NCBI GenBank assembly: GCA_028023455.1
Contig: JAQFVV010012416.1
Location: 4,383,594-4,447,593 of the forward strand
Direction: 5' to 3'
Origin: Epiperipatus broadwayi
Taxonomy: Eukaryota; Onychophora; Udeonychophora; Euonychophora; Peripatidae
Length of the DNA: 64,000 bases
Shown here piece after piece: positions 1 to 9,240 of this stretch. Made by a program: the position numbers and the translations under genes. Position 1 is the stretch's first letter. Every line of letters starts with the position of its first letter. The notes under the pieces are model-generated. The model saw nothing but the letters and a program-made list of their open reading frames with translations. It was not told the origin of the DNA and searched no databases.

Positions 1-14
1 CTATCTAGGGTTTA

Positions 15-81
15 CTCATCTAACATCCCTAGACTAGTTTCTAGCTTGTGACTTTCATCAGTGAGGAGCCTTGGATTTGAG
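15..81 (-). ncRNA. Hammerhead ribozyme motif, family I, core intact
   Basis: On the minus strand the order is CTC-ATCCAA-GGC-TCCTCA, then CTGATGA, stem II AGT/GCT around a CACAA loop, GAAAC, TA, GTC, then a stem I return strand. Every conserved hammerhead core base is present. Stem I pairs in two blocks separated by an internal loop, with one C/A mismatch in each block. Predicted cleavage falls after the GTC, between plus-strand positions 32 and 31. Stem III is only AC/GT, as in minimal type I hammerheads, which are known to act as dimers. Activity is inferred, not shown. Confidence 0.78.
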
Positions 82-163
82 CTGGAGTTGGAAACATTAT
101 GGTGTTTCCATCTTGGGCTCCTAGCTTTATAGTTAACCAATCCTAAGATCTAAGTGCAATGCT

Positions 164-230
164 CTCAAATCCAAGCCGCCTCACCAATGAAAGCCACAAG
201 CTAGAAACTAGTTTGGGGGTGTTGGATGAG
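164..230 (+). ncRNA. Degenerate hammerhead motif, right arm of copy 1
   Basis: This is the mirror arm of the motif at 15-81. Stem II (AGC, CACAA loop, GCT) and GAAAC are kept, but the CTGATGA core has become CCAATGA and the cleavage triplet is GTT instead of GTC. The two core changes should abolish cleavage, so this arm is best read as a dead ribozyme. Confidence 0.75.
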
Positions 231-322
231 TAGGCATTAGATAGTGATTTTATGCACAAACCTTCCTGCATCCATTGATTGTGAAGGCTTGCACTTGGTG
301 GCACTAACTGTATGGTGAGTTT

Positions 323-601
323 GGTTCTCTTATTATAGATCACATTTTGTTGATAAACTTTGATTAGAATAGAACATGTTTTATTTATTGAACTACAAAT
401 ATAAAGCACTTTTCAACATGTATATGTATAGCACAGGTTATAGAATGTATAAATAATTAAAATTATAGTATAAACAAAAAACTTTAAATAATAAAACAGT
501 TATTAATAATAAATTGAAGGGACATATTTACATCTATTTTCCAAAATATGTGTTCACTCATTCATTCACTAAAAAAATTAAGAAAAAAACTTTTATTATA
601 C
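323..601. other. AT-rich sequence, nothing recognised
   Basis: There is no open frame of interest, repeat or structured element that I can support here. The stretch joins the first hammerhead repeat to a SINE. Confidence 0.5.
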
Positions 602-697
602 TTTTTTTTTTCATATGTCAATGTGTTGACTAGGAAGCAAAACCACGTCAGCTGCTTGGAAGGCAGCTATGCTAACCACTAGCCATCAACACTATAT
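602..697 (-). mobile_element. tRNA-derived SINE head, minus strand
   Basis: Read on the minus strand, GGCTAGTGGTTAGC resembles a polymerase III A box and GGTTTTGCTTCC a worn B box about 35 nt further on. It ends in the CATTGACATATG plus T/A tract shared with the copy at 24178-24246, and with the GACACATAAA end of the copy at 19853-20055. Only the tRNA-related head and its short tail are present. The B box has lost its canonical GTTCGA, so the copy is old. Confidence 0.7.
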
Positions 698-1390
698 TTT
701 AAATAATAGTAAATAGCAAAATGTCTAATGTTCATCATTATTAAAAGCATTCTGAGCAATATTCTTTTTTTCAGTAACTTTTTAAAAAAAATGTAATTGT
801 AGTCTTGTTTATTAAGAAAGTATGATCTCTCTATTTGGTTTGTTGTTTTTAAGTTAATATCAACTTTAAGTACATTCTAAAATTTTGTAAAATGTTTAGC
901 AGTACTTGACTATTAATCCTCTAATGTAGAAGAGATTTTAGTTCTGCAATGTAAAAAAGATAGGAGACTTTTCATATCCACAATAAATATGTAATCTTGC
1001 AATGATATCATATTTAAAGAAAATAAATATTATATTGAAAGAAAATAAACCCCGCGCGATGTATATTGAAAAACGTGTAAAAAGATGATTTAGATTTCTC
1101 AAAACGTGCTTTGATTATTATTATTTTACATTATTTATATTTTTCAGTGATTTCTTTTTCAAAACATGCTTTGACTGTTATTATTTCTCTTTATTTATAG
1201 TTGTCAGTTACAAAAACATTGTCTTTTTCAAAATGTGCTCGGAAAACATGTTTTTTTTTTAATCGTATTTTGATTATTCTTCTTTTGCATTCAGTTCATT
1301 TGATTTAAATGTAATGAATGTAAATAGTTTTTGTATTTTGATTTCATAATTTCATAAGTAATGTGTGTGTGTTTTTTTTTGTATTTGGAA
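698..1390. other. AT-rich sequence with repeated AAAACRTGCTTTGA words
   Basis: Between about 1096 and 1260 the words CAAAACGTGCTTTGA, CAAAACATGCTTTGA and CAAAATGTGCTC recur at 50-70-bp spacing, each near TTATTATT and ATTTAT. This looks like a worn short tandem repeat of about three units. Nothing else is recognisable. Confidence 0.45.
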
Positions 1391-2215
1391 ATAGTCCAAA
1401 ATGATGACAGTTTGGAAGCTGCCTACTACCAAAGTGAATGTCGTTTATTTCAAGAACATGGATTATTGCCATCAGTAAAAATTTGTTCCATTGGTCACAG
1501 TATGATCTTGTATATGCACAGGTCTGACAAGCAGTGGCAATGTAATGTTGCAGGATGCAACAGCAAAATTGTCATTCAAAAGGGAACCTGGTTAGAAGGG
1601 TCTAGAATCCCATTCCAATGGCCATCCAGTTCATTTATTGTTGGGCTTAGCAATTAACTTCAATAGAGTGGGGGAAAAATGAGCTTCGATTATCCAGTAA
1701 AACAGTAATAGAATGGAACTACTACATGCCAGAGATTTGCATGAATGCCATGCTACAATGACAACCTGCTAAAATTGGAGGACAAAACAAAATTGTGGAG
1801 ATGAACAAAAGACTTTTTTCACAAAGGAAAAATCAACAAGGCTGAATTCTTCCTCAACAGTGAATGTTTGGTGGTATATTCAGAGAGATTGATGAATGTT
1901 TTATCCTGGCAGTTAAAAATCAGACAGCGGTAACTCTGATGGAAGTGATTCAATAGAACATGCAAGAGGGTTGGTTCCACTATATATTCAGAATGTTGGA
2001 AAGCATACAAAACTGATGACTTGAGAAAGGCAGGCTATGACTATTTTTGTGTAAACCACATGTATAATTTCATGAGCCAGAAATTGGGATTCACACCCAA
2101 ACTGTCAAAAGACTATGGGGTTCCATGAAATGGCAAAATAAACAGCAGTGTGGAACATCAAGACAACACTTGGACTCATACTTCCGAATTTATGTGGTGT
2201 CATTTACGCAAACAT
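1391..2215 (+). pseudogene. Merlin-type (ISXO2/IS1595-like) DNA transposase, broken
   Basis: Pieces in changing frames match the family order: an N-terminal zinc-ribbon region (QWQCNVAGCNSKIVIQ, then KGTWLEGSRIP) and a helix-turn-helix-like stretch. Next come IGGQNKIVEMNK near 1774-1809, FGGIFREIDECFILAVKNQ near 1865-1920, SECWKAYK near 1988-2010, and VNHMYNFMSQKLGF near 2053-2100. In the family the motif is VEIDES; here the first catalytic Asp reads Asn (codon 1804-1806). The DCW-type Asp reads Glu (1991-1993). Several stops and frameshifts interrupt it, so no transposase can be made. Merlin elements leave 8-9-bp target duplications; I could not find matching terminal inverted repeats. The family call is strong, the element limits are not. 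Confidence 0.82.
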
Positions 2216-2250
2216 GAGGTCACCTTTTTCTCTATAGTGAATGATATTAA

Positions 2251-2740
2251 ACAATTTTTTCAGCCTGCATGAAAAATATTAAAATTGATCTTTGTTGTTT
2301 TATTATTCTGTTTAGTGTATTTATTAAAAAGTATAGGTTGATGAATATTTTTCTACAATTTTTTCAACCTGCATGAAAAGTGGTAATTAATAAAAGTCTT
2401 ATAATTTATATTTCTTTATTCTTCTGAATTATTTTATTTGTTTGGTTTACTTTTTTTGTTTTGTTGTGTGTATTTATAAAAGCAGTATAGGTTTATTAAT
2501 ATTTATCTAAACTTTTTCCACCTACATGAAAAGCGGTAATGAAATTCTTATAATTTCTTTATTGTTGAGAATTCTTTGTTTTGTTTTGTGAATTTACATA
2601 AAAAAGTATAGGTTGATGAATATTTTTCTTCAATTTTTTCCCACTGCATGAAAAACGCTAATAAAAGTCTTATAAATTCTATTTCTTTATTGTTCTGAAT
2701 TATTAATTTTGTTTTGTTTACTTTTTTTTTTTTTTTTACA
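2251..2740. repeat. Degenerate tandem repeat, about four units of 100-155 bp
   Basis: The word CAATTTTTTCARCCTGCATG starts units near 2251, 2355, 2509 and 2631. Each is followed by ATGAAAA, TAATAAAAGTCTTATAA, TTTCTTTATTGTTCTGAATT and AGTATAGGTTGATGAATATT. Spacing varies through internal deletions. The array begins just after the Merlin relic and may belong to its 3' non-coding end. Confidence 0.8.
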
Positions 2741-2850
2741 AAAAAATTCCATTTATTTTTCTGGAAAAGATTTCGGTACCCTTTGCAATTATTTGTTTAT
2801 TTTGGGGGGAAATTTCCACTTTGGGTGTTCATTTTCTGTGGTAACATGAA

Positions 2851-3312
2851 ATTTGAATTGGGTTTTTTTAAATACGATTAATTCTTATTATTTATGACAG
2901 TTTAGCATACATGTATATTTTATCTGTTTTTGTAAATATTATTTACAAAAAATTATAATTTAGTGATTGTATGTAAAGAAACATTTGGGAGTTGATTCAA
3001 TATATTTTCGGGGGCCGAGAAAATATAGTTTTTACGATCTAAAATTTATGGTTTGCAATGTTGTTTTTAATTACACATTATATTCTTCAATTTGGTTGTT
3101 TAAATGTGATCAATTCCTCTTATTTATTATAGTGGTAAGTAGCATATGTGTGTATTTTATCTGTTTTTGTAAGAAAATATTATTAAAAAAATATATAATT
3201 TAATGATTTATGTAAAGTAACATCGGGGAGTTTATTTAATATATTTTCACTGGGGGCTGATAAAATGTAGTCTTTAAGATATAAAATTTATGGTTTAAAA
3301 TGTTGTTTGAAT
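2851..3312. repeat. Two-copy tandem duplication, ~230-bp unit
   Basis: Units 2851-3085 and 3086-3312 share, in order, a GGTTGTTTAAATNNGATNAATTC-like start, TATTTTATCTGTTTTTGTAA, ATGTAAAGNAACATNGGGAG, a GGGGGCNGA word and AAAATTTATGGTTT. The open frame at 2967-3203 is only read-through of this repeat. Confidence 0.8.
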
Positions 3313-3363
3313 ATTACTCCTGCAAATCATACATATGTTTACATTTTTTAGTGTGTGCTAATT

Positions 3364-3562
3364 TTAGTCCTGCAATATAGTATTAAACTTGCAACTTTTC
3401 GTATTTGTGTCAACCTGCTGATAACTTTATAAATCTTGTGAAAATATCATGTACGAGATCCATGTAAGTTATTTTGATCAGATCACAAGATTTACAAAGT
3501 TATCAGCGGATTGATATGAATGTGAAAAGGCCTGTGTATCTAATACCGTATTGCAGGACTAA
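3364..3562. mobile_element. Small palindromic MITE-like element
   Basis: The ends are exact inverted copies, TTAGTCCTGCAA at 3364-3375 and its reverse complement at 3551-3562. A second inverted pair lies inside: GCTGATAACTTTATAAATC near 3416-3434 against its near-exact complement near 3488-3507. The whole 199 bp could fold into one long hairpin. There is no coding capacity and no clear target duplication. The superfamily is unknown. Confidence 0.72.
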
Positions 3563-3840
3563 TATTCACGTGCCAAAATATTTTATGTGAAATATTGCAT
3601 TTCTCATTTGGAAAGGATAATAAAGGAAGCATAAATTTTATGTGCTTTAAACATAAACCAAAGAAATTTTATTAATAAACATGATTGTGTATGGTGCATT
3701 AAGTCAGAAAAATGGCTGCTGATTTATTGTAAAATTTATTTACAATTTTTTATTTAATTATAGGCAAATTGAACACAGACTTTCAAGCTCCCTTCATCTA
3801 TCCATTCTATTTCATACAACCGAAACACATAATAAACGTG
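3563..3840. other. AT-rich sequence, nothing recognised
   Basis: No feature is supported. It leads into a collapsed family IV palindrome. Confidence 0.5.
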
Positions 3841-3935
3841 CAAAAGATAAATGATCTCCAAAAGATATATTTCGTGCTGAACTGGCACTATTAGTACAGC
3901 ACCAAATATGTATATTGGAGATCATTTATCTTTTT
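3841..3935. mobile_element. Collapsed family IV palindrome
   Basis: AAAGATAAATGATCTCC on the left is mirrored by GGAGATCATTTATCTTT on the right, with under 60 bp between. Both correspond to the stem I return strand of the family IV hammerhead. On the minus strand the left arm still shows a GTGC/GCAC stem II followed by GAAAT, but the CTGATGA part reads CTAATA and is broken. The right arm has lost the 5' half of the ribozyme. This is a relic. Confidence 0.6.
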
Positions 3936-4132
3936 CACATGTCCCCTATATCTCCAAGTATATGAATTATGCTTGTATTTCAAAATATTACAATTTAAAA
4001 AAACAACAAAAACATAATCATGTACAACATTTAGAGATGGAAAAATGGCTGCTTGAATATCATAAAATTATTCAATTTACGAATTTTAAAGTTTTATTTT
4101 TATATATTTAGATTTTTGTTTATTATGTTTAT

Positions 4133-4187
4133 TATATTTACAATTAAGCTCCAGGTTTGTGAAGAGTGCCTGGTTTTCAAATATTTA
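4133..4187. repeat. Left copy of a perfect 55-bp direct repeat
   Basis: It is identical to 4616-4670, starting TATATTTACAATTAAGC and ending GGTTTTCAAATATTTA. The two copies bracket a family IV ribozyme element. They could be an unusually long target-site duplication, or the shared ends of a 483-bp tandem unit. Confidence 0.85.
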
Positions 4188-4615
4188 CTTATGAAGCTTG
4201 TATCCTGCCCATCCCTCTTCTTTTTATTTAAATGGATAAGGTCTTATACATGAGGGGTCAGCATAACTTCAGGTCAACATGGGCATGGTGACAATGGTGG
4301 CATCAGCATGGGATTTGGACTTTCCATCATCAGATTTTCAATGATATGGATGGCTGAAAAGTTGGAAGTTGGAGTGGATTGAGGCCTATCTATTAAAGTG
4401 TGATGATTTGCTATCTTAATATAAAACTGAGTACTGATTATACATATGTATGGAAGATGATAATCTGGATCAACTGATGAGGGCTGGTTTAGCATGAAAT
4501 ACATATATTGGTGATTATTTATCTTTTCTACATGTGTGTGGACATGTGTATCAGTTGTATGAGATAGTGTGGATAGTTGGTGGGTGCTTGAAAGTCTGAG
4601 TTCAAATCCCCTTCC
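4188..4615. mobile_element. Family IV hammerhead repeat with tRNA-like end
   Basis: The sequence shares long stretches with the palindrome at 43383-43945: the ribozyme, CTTTTCNACATGTGTGTG, and an end with GAGTTCAAATCCC. That last word resembles a polymerase III B box (4598-4610), with an A-box-like GATAGTGTGGATAGTTGG about 20-30 bp before it. The left half has lost a recognisable mirror ribozyme. A minus-strand open frame across 4274-4663 is only read-through. Confidence 0.7.
4460..4518 (+). ncRNA. Hammerhead ribozyme motif, family IV, core intact
   Basis: CTGATGA lies at 4474-4480, followed by a stem II whose GCT/AGC pairs close a GGTTT loop, then GAAA at 4496-4499. Stem III is ATA/TAT around CA. 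Stem I pairs ATCAA with TTGGT, then ATAATC with GATTAT past a TGG bulge. The cleavage triplet is ATA, which satisfies the NUH rule and is known from some natural hammerheads; the cut would follow position 4507. One G/A mismatch sits low in stem II, so activity may be reduced. Confidence 0.68.
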
Positions 4616-4670
4616 TATATTTACAATTAAGCTCCAGGTTTGTGAAGAGTGCCTGGTTTTCAAATATTTA
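4616..4670. repeat. Right copy of the perfect 55-bp direct repeat
   Basis: It matches 4133-4187 base for base. Perfect identity in such a decayed region implies that the event which made it is recent compared with its surroundings. Confidence 0.85.
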
Positions 4671-5826
4671 TTATATTTACATTACTTTTGGATGGCATAC
4701 AATTAAAATTGTATATGTTAATACAGAAAAGTACAAAGCTTTACTGGAAAATGGAATCCCTGATATTTTTTTTTAACTTGGCAATAAAAGATGGAACTAA
4801 TATTAATTATTGTTTTTGTAAAAAAAAATAATAATAAAGAATTACTTGATAACAATAAATGTTTATAGTCTTTACAAAAGATTAATCACACAAATATACA
4901 CTTATTTCCTGAATGGTCTTTTTTTTAAAAAATTCTTTTGAGTATTGTCTACTGATGAGATGTAAAAATGGATAGCACATAATATTCATTCTCTTTTGAA
5001 ATTAAATGAAAAGTTTTTTTTTTTTTCAAAAAATATAGAAATTGTCAATTAAAAAAATTTGAATAGCTTTAAATACTTTATCAATTATATATATAAAAAC
5101 AACATGTCTCCACTCATTTTGAATCTCAAATATATCTTTAAATAAAATTGAATTTAATGTGACTTTAATAATAATCATCATCAGTTTTCTGCCAAAGAGC
5201 AGATTCCATGCACCAAAGTATTTAACATTCTTCAATGCTATTCTGCTGTCTATAGCTATTTTCCTTTTTAAGATTATTGATCTTTTTTTTTCTTCTATTT
5301 TTCTTGTTCTCTACAATCTTTTTTAACACAACTTTTACAATTTCTCTATCTCTAAATACATGCTTATTGATTATTTTCTCAAAAGTATTTTTTTATATAT
5401 TCTTTTTAATGCTTCTATACTTCTGATCTCACTTTGCCAACTCAATGCATCCATTCTCTTCCAAATCCTTATTTGTATAGCTCCCGTTTTTTTCTCTCAT
5501 TTTTTTTTCTATTTGTTCATATTTTTACTGCAAATAAAACTATGATCTAAATAAACATGTTCTAAAACTAAAACACTAGAATAAATTATTTAAAGAGGAG
5601 GATGATGTGGAAATGTTCTCACTTCATCATAATATTTTATTACTCAATATTCTAACTATCTTCAATTAGGGAATGTACATATATGCATTGTTTTGAATAT
5701 AAGAACTTACATACATGCATTGTTTTGAATATAATAATCAGTTTTAAACAAAGAATGTGTTACTAGAATTATTTTTAATTGACAAGACTTCTTTAATTTA
5801 CAATAGTCTACTGACTATTGCCTTTG
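4671..5826. other. AT-rich sequence, nothing recognised
   Basis: Long T-rich stretches lie near 5270-5530, and a short duplicated word (ACATNNATGCATTGTTTTGAATATAA) sits at about 5677-5735. No gene or element can be supported. Confidence 0.5.
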
Positions 5827-6110
5827 ACAGAATAGCTCATTTGGTTAGATTGTTGCCTTAAAATTCGATATCCAAAAATCTAAAAGTGAGAGTTTCACTC
5901 CTATGCTAGTATTGTCACTGATAAGGACAGCAATACCTCTCAAGACGTGTAATCTACTAATCTGTGTTGTCCTATTTATGTGTGTTAGTACTAACAATTG
6001 TTTACATTTGAAACGTTTAATTAAATAAAGTTAAAAATTTTCTAGACATTCAACATTTAATGATAGATCATGAAATAGTCCAAAATATTATCACACTCAC
6101 CCATAAAAAA
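5827..6110 (+). mobile_element. tRNA-derived SINE, second family
   Basis: TAGCTCATTTGGTTAG (from 5833) fits an A box and GAGTTTCACTCC (ending 5901) fits a B box, at tRNA-like spacing. Downstream comes a body with TAGTATTGTCACTGATAAGGAC and a tail region (TTTACATTTGAAACGTTTAA, then TTCTAGACATTCAACA). The same tail recurs at 25630-25750, supporting a dispersed family. No coding capacity. Confidence 0.72.
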
Positions 6111-7659
6111 TAAAAACTTTCTTGATAGCATGTAAATAAATGCATGTCCTAAAATGTCTTTTGTATTCAATTAGATATTTTTATGCTCTTGATGTTTGCA
6201 AACTTGTCATCCATGATTTCAATAAATCACAATTTGAAAAAATATTAGAATAATAAATAAATTAAATAAATTAATATAAATTATAAATTTTAAGCACAAG
6301 CGCCGTCTATAGGACTGTTGCTGAATCATTTTTCAGTTATTTTCTTTTATATGATCATTTTGTTCTTAGCCAGCCATTTTCCCACTGATTTTATTATTGT
6401 ATTGTTTTTTAATAAAAGAATTTATTTTTAAACAACAAGTCGATCGCAAAGCATTTTTAAAATAAAAAGTAGATCTTATGAACACAAAAGTTGGCCACCC
6501 CTGGTTATAGGATTTAGAAGTGAACTTTATATCATAGGCTATCACAGGAAGTGATGAAATTATTCAAAGATACAATGAGACTACTATTAATTAATCAAGA
6601 TTTAATTGATATGAAAAGTCTTTGTCATTATATTTACAATCTTTTATATAAAGATTACTATCTGTAATCTGAAAAAATATTTTAAAAAATTCATAAATTA
6701 TGTGTGCATCCATTTATACGAGTGCATTATGAATTATCTCTGTCAGGCATTTTCTTGACCCATTCACTCAGTCATTCACACGATTGCTATCGCAGTGAAA
6801 GTATCAATGTATACTCAGGATATTATTCCTGTGAATTGTTAAAAATAAAACAATTAGAGTCCCATTTATGAAGCTAACAGTAATAGCAAATGTACTTTCT
6901 AAGAGAAAATAAGAGAATACGTTCATATACTTACACAGCTTGATTAGAATGCATACATATATGAATATGTGCTTTTTTCATCGCACATTTTATTATTGTA
7001 TTATTCTTTTCATAACTACATTATTCCCTTTTCTGCATTAATTATTATTGTTGATATTTTAATGTGTATAATTAGAAAATAAATTATATAATGGAATGAT
7101 TATAAATTAAATTTAGTTAATAACTAGTCAATTACAAATGAATGGAAAATTATATAAGGCAGTATATATATATAAAGTTGTACAGTTTATGTATTATTTA
7201 TTCTGTATATTGTTATGTTATAAAGTCAATTCTTTCGACTTATATTAAATCTCTATTTGACAATATTATTGTTTTACTGATGTTTTACTTTGTTAGTGTG
7301 GTAATTTTATTTCCATTATTGAACACTAGATGGAGTTCTATCTGCAATAATTGATTAGCATTAAAACAGATGCTTAACATTTGAAAAAGGCACAAAAGCA
7401 GGCACTGAAAAAGGTTTTTTATGCATATTATCATTAATATACATATATATTTATACAACTGTAATAATCAATGAATTTTACTAGTGCAGAGGAGATTGTA
7501 ATTTTACTTGGAATGTAATGAACCTTTCTCACTAGTAAAGAAGGTTTATTGTCTTCTAAATAAAATAATATAGTTGTTGTATGTGATTTTTTATTAGTAA
7601 CTATAAATTAAAAATATCCATTGTGTAATATTTTATATTTTCCATAGTTTCAAACATTC
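6111..7659. other. AT-rich sequence, nothing recognised
   Basis: No repeat, RNA or coding feature stands out. The short frame at 7142-7354 is hydrophobic AT-rich read-through without a homologue I recognise. Confidence 0.5.
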
Positions 7660-9240
7660 ACATCAAGACTTGGAATTAACAACTATGAATACAGGAAAAT
7701 TACTACAATATTCATTGGTCTTTTCTATAACTTCTTTCAATACTTGGGTGAGATTGATTGTGCTAAATCACTTTTAAATTCAACTTGTTCTTTTGGTTGA
7801 CTAAAATCCAAAGTTTTCTGGAGATTATAAATTATTTTGGCAAACATTTTATGTAGAATTGATAAAAAAAATGGATAGTTCTGTTACTAGTCTTTTTTAC
7901 CCTCTTAAATATTGATATTACTATTACATTTTTCCAATCATCATATACAAATTTATCAATTAAACATTTCATATATAACTTTAACAATAATTTTTCTATT
8001 TCTTCACTTGCTTCTTTTGAAATATCAATATTTCGATCACTTCCTGTATTCCCCCTTTTTATAGTTTTTATTGCATGACTCACCTCTTTATTCAGAAGAT
8101 GTAATAATTGTAAGAATTACTGTTTTCTTGTTCTTTGTTAATATATAAGCTCTTTTTCCTTTATTGTAGATATAACTTTCCTTTCAATACCAAGATATTA
8201 TTTTACACTTTTGAGATTTTTACTCTCTTCTATGGCTTTTCTTATCAGTTCACAATTTTATCTTTTTTATATCATTATTAATCCTTTTTCATACCATTTT
8301 ACAAAACTCTATACATTTAATTCTTCTTCATGGATCTTTAAAAACATTTTCATATTTTTTATTCTCTTTTCTTTAAATATTGTTACTTTAATAGATAATT
8401 TACAGGTAAATTTCAGCTTTTTGATACCAGTTATCTTTCTTTTTATTGGCTTAGACAAGTCTGAAGTATCTTCAAAGTCTGTTAATAGTTTAAAATGATT
8501 TCTAAGTTCTAATTTAAATCATCAGAGAATTTCTGAAAGTTAAGAATATAACTATTGTGTATCTTATATTTCATTAATCAATGATCAGTTCCATATTAAA
8601 CCTATTAAAAACATTACAATCTTAAAATACATATTTTCTATTAGTCCAAATATAATCCCAATTCTATCATATTTTCATTTGGATGCTTCCAAATTCATTT
8701 CTGTTTAGCATTTTTCCAAAAGTGAAATTTTAATATATAGTTTTACTTTTTCTGCAAACTTCACAAACATGAATCTTCTCTCGCTTTTGCCTCCATAACT
8801 AAATTCACCTACAGCACTTTCATCTTTCAATCATTTAGTATTTCAAGCATTAAAGTCTGTCATAACGCTTTTAAAATTTTTTTTTTTTTTTTATCTTATA
8901 AAAGGCATTTTATATACCCTTATAAAAATTCTCTATTTCATTATAATGAAACATAAACTCCAATCTGCATTTTTGAATGTTATAATGTGTTTGTTATAAT
9001 CTCTATGATGTTGCAATTCCACTCTTTATTTATAATAAATCTCACCTGTGTACCCTGTATTTTTGCATTTGTAGTAAACTTTATATCCATTTTTTAAATA
9101 GACTCTCCACTTTTTCTTCTAAATTCAAAGTTGAACAGAGTCTCACTTAATATTAGGTAATTCTTTTCCGAGTTTGTGCAATTTTTCTTCACTTAAAAGT
9201 TATATGTAATTGTAGATATCTAAATAAAAAGTTATCAAAT
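7660..9240 (-). pseudogene. RTE-type LINE, endonuclease and reverse transcriptase relic
   Basis: Read from high to low coordinates the minus strand gives, in changing frames, the order expected of an RTE polyprotein. An endonuclease part comes first: INKEWN near 9020, then MTDFNA in place of GDFNA near 8850, then GEFSYGGKSERRFMFVKFAE. Next are the reverse transcriptase fingers (SEEIEKLLLKLYMKCLIDKF, DDWKNVIVISIFKR, near 7910-8040), then TLDFSQPKEQVEFKSDL near 7760-7810. Stops and frameshifts are frequent. The palm motif with its catalytic aspartates is not visible, so the 3' part is lost. RTE elements copy themselves by target-primed reverse transcription; this copy cannot. Confidence 0.82.

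Larger units (their letters stand above)
1..322. mobile_element. Family I palindromic hammerhead repeat, copy 1 (cut by window edge)
   Basis: Two arms lie head to head around a short spacer near 85-140. The left arm reads as the reverse complement of the right arm, from the ribozyme core outward. The right arm continues through the family's shared tail (TTTTATGCACAAACCTTCC, then CATCCATTGATT, then GTATGGTGAGTTT). The outer part of the left arm lies beyond position 1. Compared with the best copy at 20654-21143 it has many transitions, so it is old. No protein frame is present. The family resembles a MITE in its palindromic form, but each arm contains a hammerhead ribozyme motif, so a retrozyme-like RNA origin is possible. 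Confidence 0.85.

Noticed and set aside
3410-3510. CTGATAA in the 3.4-kb palindrome as another hammerhead
   Set aside because: The invariant G8 is replaced, no GAAA follows at the right distance and no stem II forms.
4274-4663. 129-codon minus-strand frame
   Set aside because: It lies across a family IV ribozyme repeat and its counterparts at 43.4-44.0 kb read the same RNA element; repeats explain it.
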